A DNA stretch of 64,000 nucleotides from Undaria pinnatifida (lineage: Eukaryota > Sar > Phaeophyceae > Laminariales > Alariaceae), in contig JABAKD010000013.1 in NCBI GenBank assembly GCA_012845835.1, forward strand, positions 5,330,628 to 5,394,627, in the 5' to 3' direction. The notes below the pieces were generated by a model. It had not been told where the DNA came from. It did not search any database and saw only the letters and a list, made by a program, of their open reading frames with translations. Position 1 is the stretch's first letter; each line of letters opens with the position of its first letter. The position numbers and the translations under genes are program-made. Positions 11,151 to 22,440 of the stretch are shown one piece after another.

Positions 11151-12760
11151 CGTCGTGGGTGACGCATGGGCGACCCAGATGGGCTTGTTCCATACATACG
11201 GTCATGGGTTACCCACGGGCGACGCATCATGGGCCTCTACAAAAAATACCATATTTAACTCATGGGTAACCGATGGATACCCAATAACTCATGCGATCCT
11301 TATTGCGATCCGATAATATACCATAATATAACGGCATGGATACCCGTGGAACACGCACACACGACGCTGTACGATATGTATGGCGCAGCAGGGCTCCCAT
11401 CCATGGGTCATCCATCATGGATCGTCCATGCACATGTGGGTCGCCGACGAGAGTTGTGTGGTGTAGTAGCTCGTAGGTCGCTCATGGGCCTCCCCACCAT
11501 GACTTCACGCGGTATCAACAGCACCTCAAATGGGCCGTCCACCTAATACCCATAATAGGTTACCCGCGGCAGGCCACCCACATAATACATAGTAACTACA
11601 TGATAACCCTATCTATGTATGATAGAACGCCATGATGATGTATGCCCAAGGACCACACCCACCGCACGCACGTGCTGTCTGCAAAATTCCAGGGTAGTCC
11701 TCGGTACCTTTTTTTTTTACGGTATACCGTACCAGATCGGACGGTATTGCGAAATGACGGTACTTTTCAAACGGTTGACGGTATTTCGATTTCTCACGGT
11801 ACCACTTTTGGCGGCACACGGTATCGCCGAATTTGACGGTACTTTTTCGGCGGTATCGAAAAGTGACGGTATTTTCTAGACGGTAGACGGTTTTTCGATA
11901 TTTGACGGTACTTTTTTGGCGGTACTGCAAAACGACGGTACCGGTCCCGGTACTGCCAAATTTGACGTTACTTTTTTGAGGGTACTGAAATATGACGGTT
12001 CCGCCACTGAGAAATACAGAATTACGAATGACGAAATACTTGACAGTACCTGCCGGGCGGCGATCAAGCATGCCGGCACCACCCCGCTGATGTTCCTGCA
12101 TACCTATATAGAACGGACGAATAGAGGCTAGACTAATCGTCGAACCGTCAACAATAAAACCTAAAACATGAAAACATTCAATGAAAACCATCACCCTACA
12201 ATCTTCGACGGTTCTGAATATGACGGTTTTTCTAAACGGGAAACGGTACTTCGCTTATTTGACGGTACTTTTATGGCGGTGCTGCAAAATGACGGTACTT
12301 TTTAAACGGTTGACGGTTTTTCGATTTTTGACGGTACCGCCTTCGGCGGTACACGGTTTGCCCAAATATGACGGTTTTCCGCCGAGTACCGGGACCGACG
12401 TACAGCACGGGAAAATTACCTCGGGAATTTTCCCGAGGACTACCCTGCAAAATTCCATGGGGTCACAACCATCGTGAGTCGCCCAGATACGATGGATAGG
12501 TCCGAGGCCACGTGTCACACGCGGGTCGCCCATGGGTCACCGAGAACTTATTAAAGGTATACGGTAATAAACCCATCCATGGTCCGCCCATCGTCGGTCA
12601 CGGGTCCATGACTTAAAGTCTACTGTAGTAGTGGAGTAGTAAGAACCATGGAACGGGTCTCGCCGATGATGGCCCCCGGGTCACCCACGACTGTGTGCGG
12701 TGGTGTACTAGCCCATGGGTCGCCAAGATGGAGACGACTTTAACGATCATTCCAGATACA
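11150..12760. repeat. CATGGG/GACCCA-rich DNA interrupted by a family G element
   Basis: 11150-11600 and 12470-12740 both carry many GGGTGACGCATGG, GGGCGACCC, CATGGGTCGCC and CATGGGTCACC variants. The family G element at 11692-12445 sits between them, which suggests insertion into a longer motif-rich block. Confidence 0.55.
11692..12445. mobile_element. Family G element, saturated with ACGGTA
   Basis: A 754-bp element with inverted termini GGGTAGTCCTCGG (11692) and CCGAGGACTACCC (to 12445). Both sides are flanked by the same 12 bp, TGCAAAATTCCA (11680-11691 and 12446-12457), consistent with a target-site duplication. The body holds dozens of GACGGTAC, GACGGTAT and GACGGTTT units spaced about 15-30 bp apart, chiefly in two clusters (11720-12010 and 12208-12400). 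No transposase is seen. Confidence 0.75.
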
Positions 12761-13052
12761 AAAAGTACTTACAAAGAGTCTAGTCTATAGATGTTCACCG
12801 TTTTTGGTAGAGGTATTTAGAGGCCGTTTTTATATTGTGTTGTGTGCTGATATTTTTTGCCAATCGCGATACGGCGTCGTCCACCCGATTTATTAGCCTA
12901 ACCCTATAGCCCAGGCTAAGGCTCCGACGCGAGCGAGCGCGCGGCTTTGACGCGCCTTTTGGAAAAAAAAACTAGAACAAAAAAATGTGCATAGATCACC
13001 CTCAAAAATCGAAACACTTTTTTTGGTACCATTAATTCTATGCTATATAAAA

Positions 13053-13180
13053 CACGTCACAGCTGTGAGAAGGAGTTCTCGATAAATATTTAGAGAGAGT
13101 CTACGTGCTCATCTTTGCAAGCTGCGTGATACAACGGCCGCTCGTTTTTACAGGAGAGGTACGTATCACATCCTTTTTTG
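13053..13180 (-). mobile_element. Divergent family D fragment
   Basis: CACAGCTGTGAGA, then CATCTTTGCAAGCTGCGTGATAC in family D order. The remainder has decayed. Confidence 0.4.
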
Positions 13181-14026
13181 ATAGGTACATGTGACTCCTC
13201 CTATGGATGTTGCATTTTATGTACATTGTCTGGAGCCGAAAAACCATCACACCGCTAATATTGCCGCAACAACAACAACAACAAAAAGAAATGGCGTTGA
13301 ACGAACGGAGGGTTTTTTTGGGGGGGGGGGGCAAGGAGTCCCCGTCAAATTCAGAAAAAAAATATATATGGTGGCTCAACGAGGTAGGTGCTCGTGTAGC
13401 CTATTTTCATCGTGACACGCACGCACATCCACCCATCGCATGCGAGACGACTGTCATCCTTTGCATCGGAATGAGTACATAATAATAGGATGCGTTTTGC
13501 GGTGTAGATTTAGCGCGCAGTAGTAGTAGGGGATGGATGGCTAACATCCCCTTTTGCGAAATCATTCAAGCGTGGGGTTTCCACATCCACCCATCGCACG
13601 CAAGACAACTAACTGTCATCCTGATCGGAATTAGTACATAATTTAGGATGCGTTTTGCGGTGTAGATTTAGCGCGTGGTAGGGGATATAGATGGCTTGGA
13701 ACATCCCCTTGTGCGAAATCATTCAAGAGCATGGGGTTTCCTGAGTATGCACACAGGCATATTAATTACACGATTGTCGGGGGGTTGTTGCCAAAACCTT
13801 CAAGCAGAACCGCAGTGTTTCCGAGTGTAGAACCTCTCTTATCGATTTGTGTTCGTGCCCGTCACGCTGCGCGCACTCAACCCCCCCCCCCCCCGGGCAC
13901 CAACCAGTTGACCGACCGAGACAAGAGCAAAGGCCCACCGCTTGAAACCGAACACAGCATTATCGCTATTGGTGTGAGTATGAGGAGGAGAGGCGTCCTA
14001 CGATAGAGAGGCGCCGCTTTTATTTA
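13181..14026. other. No gene seen; small direct duplication
   Basis: A block with CACCCATCGCA, GACTGTCATCCT, CGGAAT.AGTACATAAT and GGATGCGTTTTGCGGTGTAG recurs at about 13428-13560 and 13590-13735. Nothing coding is recognised. Confidence 0.55.
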
Positions 14027-14400
14027 TTTGTGTTTTTTTAAAATCCTCCGCCCGGGGCGGGCGGATGTTGGGTGAACAACAAAGCTTATATTCTCACCCC
14101 ACACACTTCCGACGTATTTTCATACGCACGTCGTGTGTCGATTTAACTCAATTGCAGTCGCAATCCAGCTCTGTTAGCTGGCGTGTCCTTCGGTTCCCGT
14201 GGTAAATAGCGACCCACAGCTCGCGAGCTGTGTCCCCTACCGAGGTGGCGGTCCCCGTTACCACTCCAGCGGCGCAAGCCGTCGTGTACGGATGTATGAG
14301 TATGTCGAACCGACCTGACTCCTGGTAATCAGGTGCGGCGGAGATAGCTGTCACCCAAAACGACATCATTCAGGGTAGTGTGGGACTTGCGCAAGCTCAC
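14027..14400 (-). mobile_element. LINE-like 3' end (family L), copy with coding remnant
   Basis: On the minus strand an open frame ends at 14148 with CAAGVVTGT and RRTRQL, shared with the copy at 56.8-57.0 kb (CAAGVVTKT, RRVRQL); both stop at TGA. After the stop both run GAGTTAAATCGACACACGAC, then TATGAAAATACG, AAGTGTG and AAGCTTT, then a CATCC..GGAT hairpin and an A-rich tail. Shared protein, UTR, hairpin and A-tail suggest retroposition. The protein family is not recognised. Confidence 0.6.
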
Positions 14401-14591
14401 CCCACACACAACAACCCCCCCGGCCGGCCGTAAGAAAACAGGTGCTTCCGCCAGGACTTGGTCCGGTTATGGCCCACACCCTACCTAGCTATTCGTTCGG
14501 GTGTCGGTCCTCGGAGGCGGCATTTTTTTCGGCCGATTGGCACATGCTACGGGTGCATAGGATGTAGATGTACACAGGTTTTTATCTGGGA

Positions 14592-14938
14592 GACGCGTGC
14601 TACGATAGAGCTATCAAGGTATACCTTTTTTTGGCGAAAATGGTTTTTGTAATGACAGCGGCTCCTTAACACAAAATCGTCGGGGAAAAAATTGCCATTT
14701 TTTTTATTTATTTTCATTTTATTCTCGTGATGAGTTTCGTTGTATGCCTAGGTCATCGGATATTCTTAATCCCTTCAGCAGCTTCGTTTTTCTATATATA
14801 TTATCAGTTTTTTTTGGGAGGATCATGTCTTAAGCTCCCAAGTTGCAGTTTTTTTGGGAGGATCATGTCTTAATCTCCCAAGTTGAGGAACCCATAGAAA
14901 AAAACGGGGTGTGCACCTCTATATCGTGTAGCACGCGT
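14592..14938. mobile_element. Family B MITE
   Basis: Left end GACGCGTGCTACGATAGAG; right end reads, inverted, ACGCGTGCTACACGATATAG. The interior shares CTCCTTAAC.CAAAATCGTCGGG with the copies at 39.3, 41.0 and 45.5 kb, and holds a local duplication TTTTTTTGGGAGGATCATGT (about 14810 and 14850). No coding capacity. Confidence 0.75.
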
Positions 14939-16835
14939 TTTTTCTGCAAGGTTCCTCGCTTTGAGGAGACCTATATTGACCCAAGCCCCAAAAACTGGTT
15001 GTTGAGACAAAAGAAAAATGAAAGATTCCAACTCGATTTGGAGCAGTCAGTCCCACATGGGTTAAACGAACAAAAACAAGAAACAAAAATCAATCGTCGT
15101 ACGCACGTGCAAAAAACCCACAAAAAAATCACTTTTTTTTTTTCCGGTCGGTTTTGGGTGAAGGATCCCCTCCCTGTCTTTCAGAAAAAGCCGAAAGTAG
15201 CCCAAGCAAACCTGCTATACCCCTATATCGCTGGAACGGAGCGGTAGTGAGAGGGGTCTGAGTAAGACGGTGTCCAGAAAATAAAATGCGGCCACACGAC
15301 GTCACAAATCGCTTAGCGCTACCGGAGAATTGTGCATCTACAGTGTATATGACCTTGCGTGACTGAATAAGGCGGCTTCCTTCCCCCCCTCCCAAGAAGA
15401 CGGTCGTGTTGGCCTGGCATAACAACACACCACCTTGCAGCCCCCTCCCCCCCCCCCCCCCCTACTGTGCTCGTCTCTCAGACGCGTGCCGCGCTAGAGG
15501 GAAGCAGTGCTTTTGGGGATTGAAGCGCGAGGCTAAGGAAGCCTTTGTTCACCACCCGGTTTTGCCACAAAAAAAAAAAAAAAAACTTTTTTGGCGATAT
15601 TGTTTTGGTGAATCGTTTCTTAGATTCTCCATTTTTCTCCGTTGCGAATTCATGTCATTGCGAGAATAACTCAGAAACACACGAAAGGCGCCTGAGGGCC
15701 AGCTTTTGTAATAAACTGACGGTTGAAAAGAAAACTAGAGCTCTTCTTGTCAAAGCCCCACCAGCCTTTTAGCGAGACGCATCCAACGAGACGCTTGCCG
15801 TTTTATCAGGAGAGGAATTTAGTTTTTGTCTTCGATACACCGACGTGTCCTCCAAATCAGTTTTGGACGCACCATTTATCCGAAAAATAAGCCATTTGTG
15901 TCGGATGAAACCGCTCCCAATACGCATCCGAATGAAACTGGTTTTGCAATTTTTTAGTTTAGTTTCCTCGAGACGAACTGATATCCTGAACAAACGGCAA
16001 AAACATCGTTGGGGGATGCGGCTCGAAAAACGGCTGACATAAGTTTTGGACTTTGTGAGAAGAGCGGAGACAGGCCCCGAGATTCTCCCGTTCCCCGGGT
16101 CAAAAGTACACGCCTGCGAAGGTGCTGAAACCTCCGTTTTCGGTTTTCAGCGAATCGTGTTATTTTCGAGAAGAGGCTGGGGCCTACTAAGTAAGGCCGA
16201 AAAACGAACAGCGTCAGGCAGGGGTCACCCGCGCCTGCGAGACCCCAAGCCACTGCTGTGCAGAAAAAAATTAACCCCCCAACACAGTGTGAACCCCCCC
16301 CCCCTGACTCTCGATGCCCTCTGAACAAGAAAAAAAAAAAATCTGAACGATGGGGTTTCTCTCGGGGGCAATTTCGTGTTCATATTTTTGCAATATTCTT
16401 GGCGAAATGTACCTAAGCCGCCACGGGGTCGTTCTTATATCGGAAGGTGTAGGTTCTCTCGCTTTTTTTTTAATTTCTCCAGAATGAGCTAATTGGACGG
16501 GATATATATACATGTTATATATTTATGTTTGCTTTTTTTCATCCCATTTATTATCCTCTAGCACTACTCTATCCCCCTCTCCCTCTCTTCCAGTAGTAAC
16601 TCAGATCCATCCGGGGTCGAATAGCGGGCCCTTTCTCCCCCCTCTCCCCACTACGGTACGTGTCTTTTTTCGTTTTTTTTTTTTCTATCGCGAGAAGAAT
16701 CTCAGCATTTTCTTCAACTCCTCGACTCGCGTCGAATTGTACCTCTACCCACGCGCTGCTATTGGCGCTCTAAGCAGTTGATCCCCTTCTTTTTTTGCAT
16801 TTCTGCTCAAGCAAAGTCAAATCTGTCCACGCGCG
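14939..16835. other. No gene seen; repeat-like DNA
   Basis: 15140-15180 repeats a family B interior block (CGGTTTTGGGTGAAGGATCC). Open frames lack recognisable domains. Poly-A, poly-T and poly-C tracts are frequent. Confidence 0.5.
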
Positions 16836-16916
16836 GTGAGAATCGAACCCACGGAGACCAGCAAAACACTAAGTAGCAATCAAGGGTACCCACTAGACCA
16901 CCAGGGCGACCGGTTC
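16836..16916 (-). mobile_element. tRNA-like sequence, probably a SINE head
   Basis: On the minus strand it reads GGTCGCCCTGGTGGTCTAGTGG (A-box region) and, 50 bp on, GTGGGTTCGATTCTCACCGC (T-arm and B box). It resembles the GGTCGCCCC head of S1, so a SINE is more likely than a functional tRNA. No clean anticodon stem can be drawn by eye. Confidence 0.5.
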
Positions 16917-17159
16917 AGAGAGCTCCTCAACCAAGTGAGCAGAACCTCAGAAACCAAAAAAGTGGCGCGTGCAACCCCGCACCACAAGAAGAGTGCTTTT
17001 CATTTTTTTTTTTCACGCTTTACTCCATTTTTGTTACATATCTCCAGGCCATTGACCGGGTTTTTTTGCCCTTTTTCGTTTTTACGGGAATCATAACTTT
17101 TGTGCGAGGATATAAACGTCTTCGGGCAAGGAATCTCAGAAAACGATAGCTAACCAAAG

Positions 17160-17380
17160 AGACTGTGTAGGGGGGGGGTGCTCAACTTGTGGCATGGCCG
17201 TAGCCGTATGACCTTAGACCCTCGCATCCCTACCCTGCCGGGGCGGAGCACGTCGGGTTTTCACCAACCCCAGGCAGACATTGCTTGCACCAAGCGCGAA
17301 GCGCCGTGAGGTGCTCGGCGAGTCGCATGAACGGTGAGCTGCATCCTTTTCCAAGAACCGCTCGTAAGACGGACTTCTCG
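17160..17380 (-). mobile_element. S4 repeat, copy 1
   Basis: On the minus strand: GGATGCAGCTCACC, CTCGCCGA.CACCTCACGG, CTTCGCGCTTGGTGCAAGCA, ATGTCTGCC, AAAACCCGACGTGCTCCG, GGATGCGAGGGTC, GGCCATGCC, then a C-run. The other copies are at 28978-29215 and 40207-40470. No tRNA boxes are evident. Confidence 0.7.
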
Positions 17381-17953
17381 GCACCTTGTGATCGCTTACT
17401 TTCGTGCTCTACTGTGTTTTCTGGTGCGTGGCCACTCCAGAGACAGCAATGATGGGTGATACTATGTCAGGTTACTGCCTCGTGGGGGCCTTTTACCATA
17501 CTCGCACGGCTACGTGATGCGATCGTCCCCCTTGTGTGCGGAGGGTTAGGGTTCTCCACCCCTCACAATATGCTCTAAGTCGATAACCACCACACCATAG
17601 TGACCGCCACAACAACAAAAAAAAACGGTACCCCCCTCTGGCTGTATCTAGCTCACGCCGTGACTGGTATGTTTTGCAGCGTCGTTGCACCACAACCAAC
17701 GCCAACCCCAAAATTACATAGTGTTATACAGAGAGCGTGGGAGTTAACCGAGGCCAAACTATTATATATAGTCTATATATATATTTTAGGGTGGGGGGGG
17801 GCATTTTTGAGGGAGTCTTTTTTGTTTTGGTAGCTGCGGCTCGGGATCACTCCCGCTACGAGTGAGCCCCCTGTTCCTTTGCCGGTCTTGTAGGCTTTGA
17901 TGCTGCTTTACTAGTTTCTGCAAAAATATCCCGCAACATTGGAAGGGTTATAT
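17381..17953. other. No gene seen
   Basis: It contains a fragment (about 17645-17705, GGTATGTTTTGCAGCGTCGTTG) related in reverse to GACGCTGTAAAACATGCC at 33.3 kb and to pieces at 39.6 and 40.9 kb: a further small repeat family. Confidence 0.45.
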
Positions 17954-18246
17954 ATATCCTCCCCTCACCGGATATTCGACTTACAAGATTCACTTAATAA
18001 ACTGATGTATTTCCTTCCACAGCTGTCAGATTTTGTCCCCCTCAGAAACGGGTTTTATAGTTTCCGCGCACAGACTGCCTAACATCACCCTGTTGACCCT
18101 GATAGCTACACTGTAGTTGCAAGGGGAGTCGCCGACCTATATCCTTAATGAGGACACACAACCCGTAATACGCGCGATCGGAGTATCACACACAGCTTGC
18201 AAAGATGAGTTTCGACAAAATATTCGATCTCACAGCTGGAGTGTAT
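17954..18246 (+). mobile_element. Family D element, long copy
   Basis: It contains ATATTCGACTTACA, CACAGCTGTCAGATTTTGTC, GAAACGGGTTTTATAGTTTC, GGGGAGTCGCCGACCTATAT, ACGCGCGATCGGAGTATCAC and CTCACAGCTGGAGTGTAT, in the order seen, inverted, at 9238-9537. Confidence 0.8.
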
Positions 18247-19924
18247 TTTAATTTTTTAATATATATATAGCTACGCTGTGGCGCCTGGAAAATTGGCTAT
18301 ACGCCGCCTGCGCCTAGGTAAGTCGCCTTGGATACAAAGTATTTTTTCGGCGAGAGGAACAGGGTCACACTCGCACGAGTGGCTCGACGCCGGGAGTGAA
18401 CAAAAGTGGACACCCCCCCCCCCCCCCAAGCGTAGCCTTGGCCAGCTGCGCACCCCTGCGTCGCAATATTCATCTCGACGAGAAGAGGCGGAGAGCCTTG
18501 TGCCCAAGACCCGTCACAGGAGCTTCTCGTAGGGGCGGAAGCTATCGCTTGCATTGGGGAGCGGCGAGCGCGTAGACCCCTCTCCTTCTTGAGAGTGCCC
18601 ATCTCCGAGTCGGAGTTGGTAGAGGGTTGGGCAGAAGGGTGTTAGCCATTGAGGAGAACGTATAGCACGTGGTGCAAAAAAACAGTTCCCCTTTTTACTG
18701 TGTCACACTCCACGCAAAAGGGTATACCCTGGAGCTTCTGGAGCGCAGGCAAGTGAGAACCAGCACCACAACCAGTCACTGTTTCGCTCGATATCTCGCA
18801 CGCTGAAGTGGGACGCGGAGGAAGGTCAGAGGCCATCCCCTCGCATTGAAAACAAAAACACCGTGTTGCCCACGTTGCGCAAGGTCAGACCCGCCCCGCC
18901 CCCGGCATACCACATAGAATGTCGCATATGGCTTAGCCCGCTTTGTGAAAGGTCAGATAAATCACCCCCGCTTTGTGAAAGGTCAGGTAAATCGTCCCCT
19001 CGCATTGCACAAAGAAGAGGCCAATTCGTTTCGCCTATCTTGTGAAAGGTCAGAGGCCACCCGCGCCCGCAATTCCACAACGTCACACGCGGCGTCGCCC
19101 GCTTTGCGGAATAACCCCCCCATGCATCTTCCCCCCCCCGCATTGCACGAGCCCACGTTATTATAATAGGCGGGATCACTCCCCTCGCAGTGGGAGTTCC
19201 ACACCAGCTACGTTGTCACCCTTACTTCACGATTTGTGTGTTAAGTACACGGCGTTTCCTCACGTCGAAAAATATCCGCGTGACCGCAGCTTGCCCCCCC
19301 CCCCCCAAAAAAAAAAAAAAAGCGGGTCGCACCCTGCCCAATCTGTTCTAAAAGGGGAGTGGGGTGTGGGCCTCCATCCGAGTAGGCGCCTTCCTCCGCA
19401 TCAACGCGCCGCGGTTTTGCAGGGGGCTAAAAGGGGAGGGGGGGGGAGGGGGGGGGGGGGGGTGATCAAAGCATCCCTGGTGAAGGTTTGACACCTTTAA
19501 AGGAGTCACGGTCGAAGGGCGCGGCTTTTTGAGCCAATCTGGGGTATTTAGCGAAAAAAACACAGGCCCACACGACGAGGTACCCCCGCGCACTAACTTG
19601 CCTCAAACTCGTTTCAGGCGACGAGAGCGCTCGGTCTGGCAAGACGCCCGAAGCCCAAATAAACGCCGAGCACACTCACACGTTTCCTGAATTTTTTCGG
19701 ACACATGTAAACGCTCTACATCAGGGCTAACGGGACTACGGCGCAGGAGGGGGCCAGGATATCCCCCCCCCCCTTATTGTGCGGGACGTAGTAATTTTTG
19801 GGGGATACATGCCCCCGCAATTCTACTGCGACAGTCACAATTGCTGTGGCCGCGTCATTCCCCCCTCCACTTGCAAGCGCGAAAACATACGCCCCTCTTC
19901 TTGACCACTTCCATCCGCGCATAC
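18247..19924. other. No gene seen; GGTCAG-motif block and homopolymers
   Basis: 18840-19130 repeats GCTTTGTGAAAGGTCAG and CCCCTCGCATTG variants, a loose motif-saturated block. C-, A- and G-runs occur near 18411, 19293 and 19436. No recognisable domain. Confidence 0.5.
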
Positions 19925-20395
19925 AACACGACGTGGTGGGTAGCACATGAGTGCACCCCTTTTTCGGCCATTCGACGGGGGTGTACCTCTTTCTGACCAT
20001 CCGAGGTGGGATATACCCCTTTTTGACCACTCAATGTGGGGTATATGTAGTCTATAGGTTTTATAGTTCCGCGCACAGACTGACCAACATCACCCTGTTG
20101 ACCCTGGTGCAAGCTACACTGTAGTTCCAAGGGGAGTCGCCGACCTATATCCTTTAATGCGAGGACACACAAACCAGTAAGTAATACGCGCGATCGGAGT
20201 GTTACACACAGCTTGCTAACATGAGAGTTTCGACAAAATCTTCGGTCTCACAGCTAGCTGGAAAGTGTATTCTATTTTGATAACATAGATCTATACTCCT
20301 TTGTGGCCATTCGATGCGCGAGGCGTATACCCCTTTTTGACCATTCCATGGGTATAATTACCCCTCTTTTTTGTGAGTGACCATTCGTGATTCCC
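19925..20395. repeat. About 31-bp tandem repeat split by a family D insertion
   Basis: Units of TATACCCCTTTTTGACCATT plus CGATGTGGGG-like sequence run 19945-20045, then resume at 20290-20395 after family D DNA (20055-20275). CTATA lies at both junctions (about 20050 and 20291). Confidence 0.7.
20055..20275 (+). mobile_element. Family D element inside tandem repeat
   Basis: GGTTTTATAGTT, CATCACCCTGTTGACCCTGG, GGGGAGTCGCCGACC, ACGCGCGATCGGAG and CTCACAGCT..GGAAAGTGTATT follow family D order. The first 40 bp (CAGCTGTCAGATTTTGTCC) are missing, so the copy is 5'-truncated. Confidence 0.75.
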
Positions 20396-20413
20396 CATTT
20401 CGCCCATAACCAT

Positions 20414-20697
20414 GACTGATTCTACGATATAGCCCCCCCCCGTAAAACAGGGATGTTCTTTGACGAACGTTTCATAGCTGCTCGACACGAGGATGGATGC
20501 CATTGTTAACGAAAGGCCTCCACACATGTTCTTGTGTGCAAAGAAAGGTCTATCGAACGATGGCGTCGGGGTTTCAAGGAACACCGTATCTTAGATAGAG
20601 GAGGTGTAGCATATGACCGGGAGCTGGTTGTGTCCAAACCGGCGGTTTCGCTAATAAAGAAAAGTTTGGGGGGGGCGAAGCTTCACCGTAGAACCAC
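20414..20697 (-). mobile_element. Family A MITE
   Basis: GACTGATTCTACGATATAGC at the left and GCTTCACCGTAGAACCAC at the right are inverted versions of the family A ends. The interior shares TTTCATAGCTGCTCGACACG and GGGAGCTGGTT with copies in gene 2 introns. Confidence 0.7.
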
Positions 20698-21546
20698 TAC
20701 CTACCATATATGGGCATCCATCAGCCTTCTTGGTTGTTGGGTGATCTGTTTACGAGTCTCGTTTCGTCAACATATATTGTGTCGATCTCACAGCTGGAGT
20801 GTATTTTTATTTTTACAATATTGTGTGGTACATACAGGAGGTGGGCACAAGGAAGACCTTTTATGTCTACCTTTTGGGCAGGGGGGATGACAAATATCAG
20901 GGTGTACATGTCTCACAACCAACGTCGTGCGAATTCTGCCCACGCACGTTCTGTGTGGGCTTGGCGGGGAGCGAGTTGTAACTACAGCGTTTGTGGCACT
21001 TGTGCAAAAAGGTGCTTCAAAAGTCTAGACTGCCGCTTCTGGGTTTTACCTCTTCTTGCACTCTTGCTGTGTACTTTGCGGTGTGTTCTACACACGCGCG
21101 CACACATGAAATTTCTCCGCGCGACTCTTGAGCGTTCCAGAGAAAGCGTTGAGAATATCTGCTTTTCTTGCCCATATTATGGTGCACCTTTTATTTCTAC
21201 ACTATGAGTCGACAAATGGGTGTGTGTGTGGGGGGGGGTAGGTTACCACCGTACATAGTCTATTATTAATAGTTGTCAATTTTATAGTAGCCCAGAGTGT
21301 AGGTATTATAGTGTCTAGACTCTTTTACAACAACGAACGGCAGATAGATGGATGCTGAGGCGCTGTGTATATGCGCACAAGTCATGCATACATGTATACG
21401 TGCGTACGCTCATGACAGCACGCTGCTTGAAAGCTGAGCAACATGTTGTTGTGATTGTTAAACATCTCGCTGCGCTGCTCTAACGGCATCTATCTGGTGG
21501 TATCTCGCTCACAACAACGAGTAGTCTAGACTAGACTAGACTAGAC
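20698..21546. other. No gene seen
   Basis: A family D end fragment lies at 20785-20815. A short (CTAGA)n run (21521-21546) abuts the family F element. No other recognisable content. Confidence 0.5.
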
Positions 21547-22440
21547 TACCGTAAACTACACAACAAGATAACACACCCCCGGTGATACATTTGAGCGCTT
21601 GAAAATACTATCACCGGGTGTGGTATCCTGTGGGGGGTGTGGTATCTTGTGTAGCCCCGGTGATAGAGTGCTGGTCGCGGCGGCCCCCAGGGGGTGTGAT
21701 AAACCAGGGGGTGTGATAGCACGTCCGACCACCCACAGGGTACGTTTGGGGGTGTGATAAATGTGGGGGTGTGATAAACCAGGGGGTGTGATAGCACGTC
21801 CGAACACCCACAGGGTGTGTTTGGGGGTGTGATAAATGAGGGGGTGTGATAAACCAGGGGGTGTGATAACCTCCGAACACCCACAGGTCGTGCTTGGGGG
21901 GGGATGCCGAAACACTCCTTGTAGAGTTGAGCCGCTGCTGGTGAGGCGATGCGGGGGCTGTCATGTTGGTGCCTGCTGCTGTTGCTGGTAGATCAGCAGC
22001 AGCAGCAGGAGGACTCGTGGCAGGAGTCGCTTGTGTAGGAGAAGTGCGCTCGAGTTGAAAGAACGACGTGATCTGTGGCGCCTGCTGTACTGCTGTGGTC
22101 GAAGCAGTTGTCGGAGAAGCGGGGGCACTCGCAGAGGTATTCTGCTCTCCCTCGACGTTCATGTTCTTGGAGGTCTCCACACGGGGTGTTCCCCCCGCAC
22201 ACAGGGTGTGGTGTTGTGTGCCCACGGAGCAGATGTTCTATGAGCCCGGTGGTAGAAAGGAGGGGGCCCGTGAATGTATGCGGCGTAACTAAAATTATCA
22301 CCGGGGGGTGTGTTATCTTGTGTAGCCCCGGTGGTAAATCGATGGTTGCAAAAATGCGCCCAAAATTATCGCCGGGGTGTCGTATTCTGTGGGGGGTGTG
22401 GTATCTTATGTGGGTGTGTTATCTTGTGTAGTTTACGGTA
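21547..22440. mobile_element. Family F TIR element with internal open frame
   Basis: An 894-bp element. Its left end TACCGTAAACTACACAA.. is mirrored at the right (GTTTACGGTA at 22431-22440), and inverted GATAACACACCC blocks follow inside each end. The left third holds three 75-bp tandem units with GGGGGTGTGATAAACCAG, derivatives of the terminal motif. A TA dinucleotide sits at each border; the true duplication length is uncertain. It carries a minus-strand open frame (21611-22225). Confidence 0.75.
21611..22225 (-). CDS. Open frame inside family F element, possible transposase N-terminus
   Basis: 204 codons on the minus strand. The first half, especially from the second Met (MNVEGEQ), is rich in Ala, Ser, Thr and Pro and contains PQITSFFQ, a short hydrophobic-aromatic motif of PIP-box type but without the leading Gln. 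The second half is a translation of the 75-bp tandem units (25-residue repeats with ITPPGLSHP) and is unlikely to be authentic. No catalytic domain is visible. I read it as a retained 5' exon of a parental transposon gene; it could also be chance. Confidence 0.3.
   Translation of the reverse strand: MGTQHHTLCAGGTPRVETSKNMNVEGEQNTSASAPASPTTASTTAVQQAPQITSFFQLERTSPTQATPATSPPAAAADLPATAAGTNMTAPASPHQQRLNSTRSVSASPPKHDLWVFGGYHTPWFITPPHLSHPQTHPVGVRTCYHTPWFITPPHLSHPQTYPVGGRTCYHTPWFITPPGGRRDQHSITGATQDTTPPTGYHTR

Noticed and set aside
10401-11269. Long frames coding poly-Leu, poly-Val or poly-Thr
   Set aside because: They are translations of the (CTA)n array; stop codons are rare in this triplet in any frame, so openness carries no information.
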